Below are positions 1-11,459 of a DNA stretch of 64,000 bases, in pieces. The position numbers and the translations under genes are program-made. The notes beneath the pieces were generated by a model that worked only from the letters and a program-made list of their open reading frames with translations, did not search any database and was not told the DNA's origin. The DNA lies in contig CAUYUJ010021657.1 of assembly GCA_963575745.1 (NCBI GenBank), positions 23,501-87,500 of the forward strand. Direction: 5' to 3'. How positions within the stretch are numbered: position 1 is the first letter of the stretch; each line of letters starts with the position of its first letter. Source of the DNA: Prorocentrum cordatum. Lineage: Eukaryota > Sar > Dinophyceae > Prorocentrales > Prorocentraceae.

Positions 1-620
1 CCGCCTCGAAACTTACGCAGCGCAAAATCCCGCTGAGAGGGCGTCAATCTGTCAATTGGGCCCGTTGAGCGCCGCGTGCGTCGCGCTGTCTTTGTGCGGG
101 GCATTAGTGGCCTTCGCGGCGCGCTCGGGAATCCCCGCGCCCCGAGGCGGCAAACGTCGACGTCCTATTCATGCTCGGGGGCGCGGCCTTCAGATCGAAC
201 ATCACAGTTCCGATTCTTCTGCAGTCGCGCATCCCTTGCCGCGTCAACAAACTGGCGCCAACCTCGACAATTCTGTCGATGAGCTGTCCACCCTTCCCCA
301 AAAAACCGTTGCGAAGACTCGGCGTTGTCCCCCGCGCCTCTGCCGAGTGGAACCGCTATGCTCGAGCTGGCCATCTCGTTGTCCGCGTTGGGCGGCGCGA
401 GCGGTCGAGTCAGCGCTGGTTGCCTCGAGACAATCGCGCCGTCGGGCGATGCGCACTGCGTCGCGCGCGCTGAAATTCGGCGGCGCCCCCCTTTTCATAA
501 TGTCAAGATGCAACCGATGCGATCAATCAATCTCCGCCCCCTTTGCAGCTTGTCGGGCGGAACGGGGCAGGCCGCCGTCTGGGCCTGGCGCCGCGCCCGC
601 CATTGCCTTCAAGACACCGC
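1..620 (-). pseudogene. LINE reverse transcriptase N-terminal part, broken
   Basis: On the minus strand the peptide APGPDGG at about 572-592 matches the APGPDG motif that opens the RT domain of many LINEs. Further on, RQLIDRIVEVG (about 270-305) and VMFDLKAAPPSMN (about 165-205) match the GRQ-x-ID region and motif A (FD-x-x-x-AF) of RT, although the expected AF is AP here. The motifs lie in different frames. The catalytic DD motif must lie left of the window. Confidence 0.65.
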
Positions 621-1249
621 GATACCATTGGTCCGGGGTGGCCCGTGGACAGCAGCGCCCGTAGCTCGTTCGCTGCTGGAGCTCATCAGCGGGGATGTTG
701 GCAGATGCGGGCGATAGTTTTCTCGTGTCATCTTCGCCGGGCCAGGGGGCTTTGGGCGTGCCGCCCCAATGTTCAGCAAATAGTTCTGCGCATTCATTCG
801 GGCACCCCCAGAGGTTCCCATCCGAATCGGCAGCCAGTTGGAGACACGTTTGGCGGCCTGTGCGTCTCCGGGCACGTGCGAGGCGCTTCGCTCTGTCTAC
901 TGCATCGACGATCTCGAGTCGTCCGCGCTTCCAGCGCGGGAGCTCGGATGCCGGGTGCCTCTCTCCTTTGTCTCGATGCGCTTGCGCGTGCTCGTGCTGA
1001 GAGACTCGTCAAGGCCTGCGCAATCGATCCACCGGTCGCCGCGCGGGTCGACGACGTCTTCTGGCCTCGGGGAGCCAAGAGCGCCTCGGGCAACCTGCGG
1101 GGGTCTCGTTTGCGGGCTCCAAGAAGAACCGACAACGCGCGAGACACGTTCTCCTTCTCATCCGTGATGCACCGTCTAAAGCTATGGGCCGCCAACCTCA
1201 GTGCCTCCTCCACCTCTCCAGTCATGCATATTCATGGGGAACTTCTCCA

Positions 1250-1920
1250 CGATTCCTTAAACGCGCAGCGTTTGCGAAGTCCCTGCGCGTGGGCAGCTGC
1301 CAGGCACATCCCGTGCGCTGAGGGTCGCACAAGCGCGGCCCAGGCGCGCGAGAGTGGCGCCGCCTTCGCGCGCGACGCGGCGCGCGTCGTGATCTTGTGC
1401 AATCGCGCCCACCATAGGCAGGCACGCGGAAAAAGCACTGACAAGACGACTTGTGGAGAGCTTATCTGCACCTGGGCTGGCGCGGGCCCTCGCTTCCCCT
1501 GCGGCGCAAAAGTTGAAATCGCCGAAGACGAACGCGGAATGGGAACGGAGGGTGGCGGAGATGGCGTCGGAATCGATCAAACAAATTGTCCTGTTCGCCA
1601 TGCCCCAGCCAGGGGCGATGCGCGCGTTGAACAACTGCGGCGAGCTAGCAGACCCAGGCAAGGAGAGACAGCGAACGCGACCGTCAAAAGGGTGCTGCTC
1701 TTGCGCTCGATCGGATTGGCTCAGCAGCGCACGAGAGACACAAGTAGCCGCTCCACCAGCATTGGGAAAAAAGACAGAACGAACCGACTGCAATGTGCGA
1801 TTTGAAATCCTTCCGGCGCTGCTCCAAATCCCCATGACTACCGTGGCTCTCTTGCAGGCCAACAACATCGAATTTCGCTGGCACTTTTCTAAGACGTGAA
1901 TCTCCGTTTCGGAGCGCGCC
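1250..1920 (-). pseudogene. LINE AP-like endonuclease domain, frameshifted
   Basis: Reading the minus strand from 1905, the peptide FDVVGLQESHG matches the D-x-x-x-LQE-H block of LINE endonucleases (catalytic Glu). About 110 residues on, after a frame change near 1780, comes AFVFGDFNF (codons around 1509-1535), the GDFN block with catalytic Asp and Asn. The later Ser/Asp/His motifs are not clear. The domain would nick target DNA for target-primed reverse transcription. The frame change between the two halves makes it non-functional as it stands. Confidence 0.68.
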
Positions 1921-3084
1921 CTGGTCCGTGAAGATGACAGCTCCAAGTGGCAATGCTGAGCTATTTTCCCATTTGGCACGGGGTTGAACTGGATGGGGGA
2001 GGGGGGGGGGGGGGGGCGGGGGCGAGGGAGAAGATGGGCGCGCTGGCGCATCCTCGCGTCTATGGGCAGGTCCATGCGGAATATGTGGGCCTTCTGTCGG
2101 CGAGCTCGTGGCCCCCGCCCGCTTTGCACCTCTGCTGGGTGGTCTTGACCGCGACCGCCGTCGGGCACGTGGGCTTCTCGCTCTGGGCGATGCCGTGGGG
2201 GGACGGGGTCGCCCCCTCTCCAGGAGGTGCCTGTGCGTGGTGCAACTTGTCTCCATGCCGTGCTTTTCGCGCGCTTTCTTTAACGAGGACCTGGGGAACG
2301 TGTCTATGAATCTCACGCGGGCGTCTGCTGGAGCCTGCCGCCGATGTCGACCACCAACCTCGTCGTCTCCACGCCCGTGGTGCAAACCGCCGCCGCCGCG
2401 ATGAGCGCGACCGTTTTCGACGTCCACGCTGCCTCCAACATCTCCACCACCATGATGGTTGTTGCCACTGGTATTCGTCGCGCCGTGAGTCCGACTGTAA
2501 TTGGCCGTCGTGCTGAGGCTGTCTATCTGTGTCTGCTGCGCAGTCATGCTGGACTGCAGCGCTGCAGAATGTGTTGTGGGTGCGATGACGTTCTCCTGAT
2601 GTGTGCTCGGCCTCGTCTGGATGTTCTTACTCTCGCTGTCCAATATCATGATGATACCGCTATGCATGGTTGTCATCATCCCCAGCATGTCTTGGATAAT
2701 GTTGCAATAATTACCGCTCTTATCGCGTTCAGACCGGGAGCGAGTAGGGCTGGTAATAAAACCACTCGTGATCGGCGTCGGGTCACCACCGACGGGGGTC
2801 AGACTACTTTTCCGATTGTACGACCTCCTACTCCCATCATGTTCGTTCGACCTGGCTCTGAGCCAAAACCACCCTGACGCATCTCTCTTCGAACGCCCTG
2901 GTTTTCCCGATGATTTGGACACTGACCTCCTCGGCTCGACACTCGACTCTCGGATCGCCGGTGATTTCTTTTCCCTGTGGTGGAAGAAAAAGAGACAGTC
3001 TGTGCGAGCACAAGACTGTGATCGAAATGTGACCCTGGTCGCTTGCCTCAAACAATCTGGGTCGACCGCTACGGCAGGGCCCAA
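1921..3084 (-). CDS. N-terminal part of the LINE reading frame, no recognised domain
   Basis: This open frame is continuous with the endonuclease start at 1905. It is rich in Ser, Thr, Asn and His in its first half (around 2400-2800) and in Arg and Pro near 2000-2200, where a poly-G run (about 1998-2016) encodes a proline stretch. It could be the gag-like or RNA-binding region preceding the endonuclease. No zinc knuckle is visible. Composition alone cannot show that it was translated, so this is an inference from position and frame. Confidence 0.35.
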
Positions 3085-3099
3085 AGCTAATCGCTGACC

Positions 3100-3950
3100 C
3101 CCGTGCGTCTACGACCCTTCACTTTCACAACGTTTAGCCTTGAACCAGAATGGCTACGGAGGAGGAAGAGGAAAAAAGGATGAGAAAGAGGAGGCAAAAG
3201 AGGATATCGATGTTGAGCATGGGCAGGAGGAGGGCGACGGTGAAGGGAAGAGGATGAAGGCCAATGCAAATTCGGGATAAGGGGGAGCAGGGGAACGCAG
3301 GAGGGCGAGGAAGAGGAGGAGAGGCATGAAGTATGAAAAACAACAAACAAAGGAGATCGAGGAGCGCCGGCCCCAGGGCGCGGCACTGCGCAGGCATTTC
3401 GACTTAGAAATAAAGATCGACATGTTGGTGTTCCCTTGCAGAGCCTCCCTCGTTTTCCTTCTTCGAAAAGCCGTTCTACAGCCCTCCTCATAATCCTCCC
3501 ATATCCTGCTCCTTCTATTATAGCAGAGCTGGCATATCGCATCTTAGCTCGCACTGTGCCAGGAGCAGATACTAAAAGACAGGAGGCAAACCCGAAGAAA
3601 ATCCGCTAGCAACAGCTTGCACAGCTCGCCCCTAAACAGCTCGCATTTTCCAACTACTGGCAATAATGGTCAGAAATGCGCTTGCGAGGCACAGATGAGG
3701 GTGGAAGTTCCGCATGCCATTGAAACAGACCAAAAGGTTGATGGATAAAGAACGGGGGGAACTCGGGACATTCGGAATCCCACTGAGCCTGTGGGCCGCT
3801 CTCTCAATCTTCCGGGTCGGGTTCTTCCATCATCCCACCCTCATGGTGTCAATTGTGGTTCAGACTTCGGGGGCCAAATCGAACAAAAACTCATTTTTCA
3901 TCGACGAGGCCGAAGACTCCGACAACCAAAGTAACAGGTAAAACCAGCTT
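3100..3950. other. No gene seen
   Basis: The left part (3155-3340) is purine-rich (GGA/GAA) simple sequence. The rest is unremarkable, with no conserved motif or long plausible frame. Confidence 0.5.
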
Positions 3951-4139
3951 TGGTGGCTCTCGACACGCCCTCGAATGGATCAATTTCTGCCTCGCTCCCC
4001 ATCTTGCCCCTGAAAGATCCCAAGACGGCCCAAGGTGCCCCTAAGACGCCAGCGGGAGGCGCCCGAGAGGGCCGAAAAGATGTTCCCCAAATGGCACATG
4101 GCCACCCTAACGCTCGGGCTTTCGCAAGATCCCCCAGAC

Positions 4140-4245
4140 TTCCGACGGACTGATGTTCTCAACCTCGAAGCACCAAAACCTCGACTCCCTCCCAAAGGGC
4201 AGTTTGTACCCCGGATCATTTTCGGATGGTGCTGGGGCCTCAAAA
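4140..4245 (-). repeat. Dispersed repeat family R1, copy 1 (inverted)
   Basis: The reverse complement shares the block ACAAACTG-CCCT-GGGA-GG-GTCGAGG, then CGAGGTTGAGAACATC, with copies at 5095-5222 and 6117-6231. By eye the copies are roughly 65-75 percent alike, so the family is old. Confidence 0.55.
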
Positions 4246-4287
4246 CAGCTCCCGGAGGCCAAACTGTCGGAAGCACGCCGAGACAGA

Positions 4288-4352
4288 AGTCCGATTCGCC
4301 CAGGAAGGTTCGGTTGAGACGCGTTCCGCGTCAAGCAGCTTCACTCGAGAAA
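4288..4352 (+). repeat. 65-bp direct repeat, copy 1
   Basis: AAGTCCGATTCGCCCAGGAA followed about 20 bases on by ACGCGTTCCGCGTCAAGCAG recurs at 4544-4607. The two copies are about 256 bp apart. No coding content. Confidence 0.7.
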
Positions 4353-4543
4353 CACATGACATAAACCTACACTTTCGGAGGTCCGCGCAAATTTCTTGGA
4401 TCGACGCTGGAACCCCCTCTTCCTGGCGCGCGGAGCGCGCCCTGGGCGGCTCCGGAGGCGCCGCCAAAAGAAGGCAAAGCCGATCCAAGAAATCCGCGTG
4501 GGCCGTTGAATTTATGTTTACTCAGTTTTGTCCTCTTCGAGGA

Positions 4544-4607
4544 AAGTCCGATTCGCCCAGGAAGCCTGTGTTGGCACGCGTTCCGCGTCAAGCAGCTTCA
4601 CGCGCCA
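4544..4607 (+). repeat. 65-bp direct repeat, copy 2
   Basis: Second copy of the repeat at 4288-4352, nearly identical at both ends and different in the middle. Confidence 0.7.
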
Positions 4608-4954
4608 GCCTGGCCAGACTTCGGCGGCGAGCCTGGGGGGAAGTGAGAAGGGGCGGGCCTTCTCAGAAGGCTTGGAAGGCCTCCAACCTCCTGAACAATT
4701 TTCAAAACATCCCCCGAATGTTCAGCTGACTTTCAAAAAGCCGGGGGTTTCTGAGAAGCCCCGAAAGCCTCCTCCCTCTCACTTCCCCCCTGGGCAAGCC
4801 GCCGATTCACGCGCCATCCCGGCCAGGCTGCCTTCCGCTGCACGTCGGTGCCGCTCAGGTCGTCCCGCGGGTCGGGCTCGGTGAAGCCCTTCTCGGCAGC
4901 CTCCTTGACCACCTCTTGGCGCGCGGGACCGCGTAATTAGGCAGGCGAGCGGGA

Positions 4955-5037
4955 TGGGGGAGGAGGAGGAGGAGGAGGAGGAGGAGGAGGAGGAGGAGGA
5001 GGAGGAGGAGGAAGAAGAGGAGGAGGAGAAGGAGGAA
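4955..5037 (+). repeat. (GAG)n microsatellite
   Basis: About 80 bp of GAG units with a few GAA interruptions near the right end. Confidence 0.9.
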
Positions 5038-5094
5038 GACCCAAACCCCGTCGGGTCATGAAAAAGACATGGCAGAAGGTTTTTCACTATTTTC

Positions 5095-5222
5095 GGCCCC
5101 CAGGAGCCCTGACTGGGACTCGGGACTGTCAAAAACGAGTCAGGATGAGGAACCGGCCCCATGAAATGGGTCGAGACTTCTGGACGTCGACGTTACGAAA
5201 AAATTGTGACGTCGGGGGTCTG
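5095..5222 (+). repeat. Dispersed repeat family R1, copy 2
   Basis: Shares TTTCGGCC, TGTCAAA-ACG, GGGTCGAGACTTCTGG and GTCGACGTTACGAAAA with the copy at 6117-6231 in the same order and spacing. Confidence 0.55.
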
Positions 5223-5654
5223 GTGAAGAGGAAGAGAAGGAATCAAAGGAGGGCGACGAGGAGGAAGGAACATCGAAACAGGGGTCATGGGAATGCGAGA
5301 GGGGGGAGTGGGAGGAAGATGAACAAAGAAACGACGAGGGCGACGAGGACATTTCATTATATACGCCGCCCCTCCCTCGGACGCGCCTGCAATTGCGCAC
5401 ATCAAATAACAGAGTAAAAAACAGCCCGCCGGCCGCTCTGTTGCGTTGCCCTGCGCCCCGCCAGACGCACACGGGCACGGCGCCCTCACTTCGGATCCGC
5501 CGTGCTCTGGGCGATTTCATAGGTAGGGCGACAGTTCCCGCCTACTTTTCAAGCTCCTTTGATGCCCATTTCCGCCCTACTTTGCCGCCGCTGTTTCCGA
5601 CACACTTTTGCGGAAATCTCTGCCCTACGCTCTGAGGCGAGCATTGTCGCCACA

Positions 5655-5935
5655 CCTGTTCGTATCGTTTGGGGTGCACTTCCGACGCAGTTCCATCGTA
5701 AAATCCAACAAACTACGGCGGATCTGGCGTCAAAGAATGCTATGCGGCCCCCTGGGAGGCGCACGTGCAGACCGGTCACATAGTGCAGACACATTACTGT
5801 GAATCGTAACTCAGGCGGGACGGCCAGAAAGCGCCCGCAAGCGAGCATCACCCTCACTCCGCAACCGCCGCTGGTTGATTCTCCGACATGAGCTCGTGTC
5901 TGTCGGACGTGCACCCCAAACGGTGCGAAAAAGCA
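5655..5935. mobile_element. Small inverted-repeat element (MITE-like candidate)
   Basis: A 28-bp arm at about 5658-5686 (core GTTTGGGGTGCACTTCCGAC) is matched in reverse complement at about 5902-5930 with three or four differences (core GTTTGGGGTGCACGTCCGAC). The arms enclose about 215 bp with no open frame. A second, direct relation (CGGCGGATC then GCGTCAA) links 5717-5734 to 5938-5955. No clear target-site duplication was found, so it may be a chance palindrome or a worn MITE. Confidence 0.45.
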
Positions 5936-6116
5936 CGGCGGATCCAGCGTCAAGGTGTGCCCAACACTGCCGGCCAGCGGCCACACCACGCCGCCCGCGC
6001 ACGCGGAGGGCGCCGCCTGCGGCGCCTCCGTGGCCCGAGCGCTGCAGCGCAAGGCCTTTCACGGCCTGCGCAGCGTGGCGCGGCCTCACGACGGGAAGCT
6101 TGTGGCCGTTTCCGGC

Positions 6117-6231
6117 CTCCTGGGGCCCTCGCCGGGTCCCGCGGCCGTCAAAGACGGCACGGGATGACAAACTGGCCCTGGGGAAGGGGTCCAGACCTCT
6201 GGGGGTCGACGTTGAGAAAATCACGACATCG
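6117..6231 (+). repeat. Dispersed repeat family R1, copy 3
   Basis: Shares TTTCCGGCC, CCGTCAAAGACG, GGATGACAAACTGGCCCT and GTCGACGTTGAGAAAATC with copies at 5095-5222 and, inverted, 4140-4245. Confidence 0.55.
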
Positions 6232-6400
6232 CAGTTCTGGGTCCCCCTCCTCCACCCTTCTTCCTTAGAAGCCACTCTTCCCTCCAGCACCCCGAGACGT
6301 GTCTGCAGAGCAGGCCGGGCGTTTCGCCTGAGACTTCCTTACCATTTCCGATCCTGAAGCTACAGAAAATGCAAACATTTCACGGATGGAGGGCGGGTGG

Positions 6401-6610
6401 TTTTCAAAGTAGGGCTCTCGCCATAGCGTCGCGCGCACTCGCCTTAAACATCTGCACGGATTTCGCTCCTTTTCAAAGTGTGGCTCTCGCCTCAGCACCG
6501 CGCGCATTCGTCTGAACAAGTTGCAAGAGTTTCACGCTTTGAAGACGGCTCCTTTTCAAATTATGGTTCTCGCCTCAGTGCCGCGCACATTCGTCATACA
6601 ACTCTTCAAC
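6401..6610 (+). repeat. Minisatellite, three units of about 70-80 bp
   Basis: Units start at about 6401, 6470 and 6552, each with TTTTCAAA then GGCTCTCGCC (or GGTTCTCGCC) and, 15 bases on, CCGCGCGCATTCGTC in the last two. Divergence is moderate. No coding content is seen. Confidence 0.7.
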
Positions 6611-6867
6611 AGCTTCAGCAAACAATCGTGTGGTTCACGTCTCAGGAGCGGCATTCCAGTACGATTTATGATTACCAGGGCGCAACAGTCACGTTAATTC
6701 GCAGTGTTGAAATTGCAGGAGAAGTGTTCCAGCACGGTTCAAGATCGTCAGGACGCATCAATAATGTGGGTTCGCAGTGCAATCCCAAGAACGGTGTTCT
6801 GGCACGATTGAAGCTTATTGTCGAACTTTTGTCTTCCAGCGGGGAACATCCTGCAATGAAAACACAT

Positions 6868-6970
6868 TCTTGGAGGGACCTATCAAGATTGGAGGGAGGG
6901 TTTGCTGCAACATCTTTGATGCGTTTTGGGCTTGCACTGGCCCTCCTCCTCCTCCTCCACCTCCTCCTCG
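6868..6970 (+). repeat. Dispersed repeat family R2, copy 1
   Basis: About 90 bp (GGAGGGAC, then TTGGAGGGA, CAACATC, TTGATGCG, TTGGG, CACTG) ending in a (CCT)n tail is repeated at 35417-35520 in the same orientation, roughly three-quarters identical. Confidence 0.6.
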
Positions 6971-7107
6971 TATCATTGCGATCAGAAGTTATTACTTGGC
7001 GTGTCGCGGCTGCGGTCCTGGCGGCACGCTATGCCCTGCGAGCAGATAGCGTGTCGCTCCGCTCCGCGGGGTGCGAGGGAAAGGCTAGGGACGTTGATGT
7101 CTAAGGG

Positions 7108-7710
7108 TTGGGACGTGGTTCGCGTGTCGCGCCGAAGCTACTGGTGGGCCGGAACTGGCGGAACGACACGCTAAGCATACGCTCCTGCACGAAGGGGAGA
7201 AAAGGCTGGAAGGGGTTACCTCGACTTGAAATATGCGATGCGTCTCCGATGGATCGGCGGCATGCCCCCGATAGCGAATCCACACGTTCCAAGGCGAGGT
7301 GGGCTATCATTGTGGATGCCACGGCAATGGACACCGTAACAGTCCCATCATTGAATTTAAAATGGGGTTTAAATGTAGGAAACATGTTCTCAACATGTTT
7401 GACACGTTTAGAATATGTTTACATCTGTTTCAGACATCTGGAAATTATTTGGCAACATGCTTCCTCTCCATTGATCGTCCTCCACAAAGCTATCAAGCCC
7501 CTATCGGCGATGACTGGGCGATCGGGAGTCGATGCCCCCTTCCCCGGAACCGACAAAAAACACATACAACGATTTGTATACATAAATGTAGAGATACGTA
7601 CTTCGATAAGAAATCTGGGGGCGCACCCTTCGTCGACTCTGAATTTCATGCGGCGCCAAAGGGCCCGTCGGCCCCATCGTGATGAGAACCTGTCGTGGAG
7701 TACCCGCTAG
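7108..7710 (+). CDS. Hypothetical 200-codon open frame, doubtful
   Basis: An open frame from ATG 7108 to TGA near 7710. It has no signal peptide, membrane segment or motif I recognise, and no repeats. Its base composition near 7340-7460 (T-rich) differs from the surroundings. Nothing distinguishes it from chance in this GC-rich DNA except its length, and it lacks any conserved pattern. I list it only so that the 7.1-7.7 kb stretch is not silent. Confidence 0.15.
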   Translation: MGRGSRVAPKLLVGRNWRNDTLSIRSCTKGRKGWKGLPRLEICDASPMDRRHAPDSESTRSKARWAIIVDATAMDTVTVPSLNLKWGLNVGNMFSTCLTRLEYVYICFRHLEIIWQHASSPLIVLHKAIKPLSAMTGRSGVDAPFPGTDKKHIQRFVYINVEIRTSIRNLGAHPSSTLNFMRRQRARRPHRDENLSWSTR

Positions 7711-7734
7711 CAGTCCAAACCCAGACGCGCCGAC

Positions 7735-7925
7735 AATCACATTCGCTCACGCACAGACCAGTCACATTCACACGCACTCATACTCATATTCCGCTCAATT
7801 TGTCATACCTGGACTCACGCACACTCAGACTCACTGGCACTCCAACCCGCCCGCACCCAGACTCACTCACACACAGACCCACTCGCAGCTTCACGCTCAT
7901 ACTCATACTCATACTCTTACCGCGG
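7735..7925 (+). repeat. Degenerate CACTCA/CACACA-rich stretch
   Basis: Irregular runs of CAC, ACTCA and ACACA with almost no G, ending in repeated CTCATA. A worn simple repeat. Confidence 0.7.
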
Positions 7926-8499
7926 GTGCCTACGGCATCCCCCCTAGCAGTGCTTCTGGGCCAAGCCACGCCCCAGCGAAGGAGCGTGGCGGGCGCCGAG
8001 GCGCAGCCGCGAGCCAGTGCTGCCCGCGCACTGGGGCCCCTCTCAATGAGCCGCGCCCGCGGCACACCACAGCACGACCTCTCCAGCGCCCTCCCTGGTA
8101 TACGAATCACGCTCCTGCAAGACCGCCGAGGGTTCCGATCGCCCCGTCCGCCGCCCAACACGTAGCGCAAGAAGAACAGCGACGCCGGTCAATTCCGTCG
8201 TCAAACCTCCGCCGCGAATGCCTTCGAGGACGAACTCTGAGCGCGTCATGGGGAGCCGTGCGCGCCGAATAACAATGGCCTCATCCTGCATCAAACATCC
8301 CACGCGCCGCCATCTGAGCGTTGCTGCCGACGCGGCCACACCAAGGCATAACGCCAGAACTGAACGCAGCCTCGGTCCCCGCCTCCGATCCCGCTACGCC
8401 CGCCGAGAGCTCCACAAGCCTCTCCGTCGCCGCGCGCTGCAACTTTTGCCCGCTGTTCTCTTCTCGTGGCCACGCGCCACCGCTCAGCCATCGACCTTG

Positions 8500-11280
8500 C
8501 CGGCAAGCTCCACAGCCTGGACGCTCTGGCCGACAAGCATCGCGCTGCCGCGTCGCTCCGACCAGCGAGGCTGCGTTGAGCCCACGACGCCCGCGATCTG
8601 GTCGACCCGCTCCTTGGCGCCGCCGCCGCCTCGCTGCTCAACGAGGCGCCACGTCGACACGACGGCCGTCGCCGCCGTCGCCGCCCGAGCTCCGTAAGCG
8701 CCGCTGTGCCCGCCCCCGTGCCGAACGGCTCTGCCCTGCCGCGCCGCTTCCATCCGGCCTCCGTGCCGCCGCAGCCCATCGCCGCCGTGGCCCACGAGCT
8801 CTGGACGGCCGCCCCCGCCTGCTGGACGACGAGCCGCGCGTCGCCGCAGACGGCGCCCGCCCCGGCCGTCGGGCGCCGAGGCGCCGATGCCGTCGGTGAG
8901 CACTGCGCCCCTGCTGCCTCCCCTGCCGCTGCCGTCCACGGCGCCGCGCCCATTCTTCGCGCTTCCCCAGCTCCGCATGCGGCCCTGCCCCTGGCTGCGC
9001 CTCAATGGGCGGGCAAGTCCCCTGGGGCGCCCCTGGGTTCAGGGTTGCCGTGAGAAGCGGCCGCTGTGCTGGGGGGTGGTGACGGGGTGGACTCTCCCTG
9101 AGCCCTTTCCGTCTCCTCCTCCGAGGGGTCGGCCCCTTCCTTCCCATGTTGGTCGCAACGGTAGTCGCCGCCTCCAATGTGCTTCCCGCGCCTCCAACAT
9201 CCACCCGCTTTGCATCGGCACCTGAAGCGGGCGAACCGATGCTCCGAGTCGTGAGAGCGGCAGAGCGTAGCCAGAAGGGCCCCTCTGGCATTGCGGCGCA
9301 AGCCCCGAGCGTCCGAGGTTCCCAAGTCCTCGAGGAAGATGGGAGTGGGCTCCTGGGCTTGCTTGTCCGGGCAAGTCTCCGAGGTGGAGGCCGCGGAACT
9401 TGCGACCCGCCGTGGTCCAGGTGATACTGTCTGCGGCGCAAGGTTCGCAATCCTCCGGCCCCCTGACGGAGTCCAGCGGGGGTGGGCCTTGGGGGTTCCG
9501 CGCCTCCCCCGTCGAGCTCGCGCGCGGCGGCAGCAAGGAAGGGAATCAGCCAGCGCTTGGCTGCGCCCACCAGCAGCCGTGTAGCGTAGCTACATGCGGC
9601 TTTCAGCGCATGCCTCGCGGGGCTGACACCCAAGGCATCTTCGTCCAAGTCAAGGATTGCGCGAGCGTCAACCCCAGAGTGCCATTGGGAGTGTCCAGCA
9701 ACATCGGCTTGGCACCCACACACCTCCCCCTCGCATCACAGGCACAGCACCTTGACGGCCGCGCGCTCCAAGCTGGCCCTCAGGACAGGGTCAGACCTTG
9801 GTGCATGGGAACACTTGTCTGTGCCGGTTCGACGCTTTGATGAGGTCTCAAGAGGGACCCTGGTCGAGTCGTGCACTTTTCCCGTCGGTAATCGCCACCA
9901 CATGGTTGGTCAGTGGGCTTCGCATCTGGCCCGCGCTAGTCGAGTTCCTCAAGGAAAACTCGCTCGATCATCCTCCACGGTGGTGAACCGTTCCCTTAGG
10001 AAAATGGTTCTTTGAACGACCCGGTAGCACCATTAGAGGGGGCGCAGGCGCCAATCGGTGATGCAGAGGGTGGCCCCCAGTAATTACCGCGAGCAGGGCG
10101 TAAAGCTTGATGCCAATCATGATCTTCTCGCGGGCGACCACCCAGGTGCCCCCATCGCGAACCAAAAGCTATCGCCCAGACAGCCTGCCACAGGGGTGAA
10201 GACTCACCCCGACCAGGACCGGGCGGGGATCTCTGGCACTTCGAGGGTGACCTCCCGCCGCCGACGGGCCCACCCTCCCCAATGCGGGGACTCGACAAGG
10301 CCGCGCTCCCCGGCGGGTGGGCCTTCGCGAGGCGCAGCGTCACTCCGCCCTGCCCGAGCTCGCCCGAACCGATCGCCCAGTGCTTCCCAAAGTGTCCACT
10401 GGAACGGGAAGGTGCCGTCCTGATCTTCCTCCTCTTCCGTCTCGGGGGAGTCCGGGGGGCTCTTTGGGCTCCGCTCACTCGACGGGCCCGTCTGGCGGAA
10501 AATTTGCACCTTCCTCCCTCGGGGGCAGGAGCTCCAAGTCTCGGCATTGCAGCCACCAGCCCTCGACAAAGGAGAGAAACGAGAGTGCGTCCTCGGGCAG
10601 CTCGGCCGGGGCATCTGCCTCGGAGGCCGCGGCGGCTGGCGCCAGGCGGAAGGGCCGACTTGCGGGCCCCAGGAATATGCACCACCACCACCACGTCGAC
10701 TCCTCCTCCTTCCTCTACCCTCCTATTCCTTTCCTCTTTCCTGGGAGAGGGAGGGGGTGAGGGAGGTGGTGGTGTATATGTTTGGGCTCCGTACGGTTTG
10801 GCTCCGAGCCACGGGCGCCGCTCGGGGTGTCCGAGCGTCTCCCGCCCCCCCCCCCACGGGCAGGGCGCGCGTCCCGTTGGAAGCGCCGGCCGGGCGAGGC
10901 GCAGGGGCGATCGTCGCCAGAGCTGGGCCCCGAGCCCTCTCCGGGCCCTGGGCTTCGCTCGGGGGGTTGCCACTCCCAGCCGCGCCGCCAGTCGCGGGGC
11001 GCGTCGGATCCACGGCGGGGTCCGCCCCAAGACCCGGGTCGCCAAGCCTCCTCGCCCTCCGGGCTTGGCAGCTGACAGCGGTTGGTCCGCGCCTCGAGGA
11101 GGGGCATGTTCTCGGGCCCCGTCGCCCGCGAGCTCCCACCCTGGGCGGAGAGCGGGCTCCAAGCAGACCTCTTCTGCGAGCCCCTGGTCGAGCGCTCGGC
11201 CCAGGGCGGGGATGAGCTGGCCGCAGCGTGCACCAGCCCGGTCACCGGCAGAGGGCGCACCCCCCCCCACCCGCAAAAAT
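8500..11280 (-). pseudogene. GC-rich decayed coding remnants, probably a retroelement gag region
   Basis: Several minus-strand blocks look coded but lie in different frames: one around 10535-10620 with FVEGWWLQCRDLEL, one around 10040-10140 with MIGIKLYALLAVITGG, one around 9540-9830 with ALKAACSYATRLLVG, and a cysteine cluster around 9190-9250 (FRCRCKAGGCW then YRCDQH) that could bind zinc. The order and composition resemble decayed dinoflagellate retroelement proteins, but no RT or integrase motif is present. Parts around 10680-10760 are CCA/CCT simple repeats. Function is not assignable. Confidence 0.3.
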
Positions 11281-11459
11281 GAAACATACCCGAGCCGCAG
11301 CGGCTGCGGGGGGAAGCGGAGCGACGCGCGGTGCCAGCCAACAAGCTGTAGGAAACCCCGATCAAGACACGTTGACCCCAGAGTTCCCCCTTATCCATTA
11401 TCGAGGTTCTGCCCTTCTCGTACACTTGATGACCGACAGTATTCCGAGCGCCGATGAGA

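Larger units (their letters stand above)
1..3084 (-). mobile_element. Decayed LINE (non-LTR retrotransposon), cut by left edge
   Basis: A minus-strand series of broken frames runs from about 3084 to the left edge. In order it holds a Ser/Thr/Asn-rich N-terminal stretch, an AP-type endonuclease and the start of a reverse transcriptase. This domain order is that of APE-type LINE elements, which nick target DNA and copy their RNA into the nick. At least two frame changes (near 1780 and near 700-600) show it is dead. The RT palm, thumb and 3' end would lie beyond base 1. No target-site duplication can be judged because one end is missing. Confidence 0.72.

Noticed and set aside
543-1805. 420-residue plus-strand open frame
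   Set aside because: Arg-rich antisense shadow of the minus-strand LINE, whose motifs are clear.
2850-2880. TTTTGGCTCA on the minus strand, another partial spliced-leader match
   Set aside because: Ten-base match only, inside the LINE reading frame; expected by chance.
10788-10810. CCGTACGGTTTGGCTCCGAG resembling the spliced leader
   Set aside because: Needs a gap and several mismatches in the diagnostic core; not followed by a reading frame.
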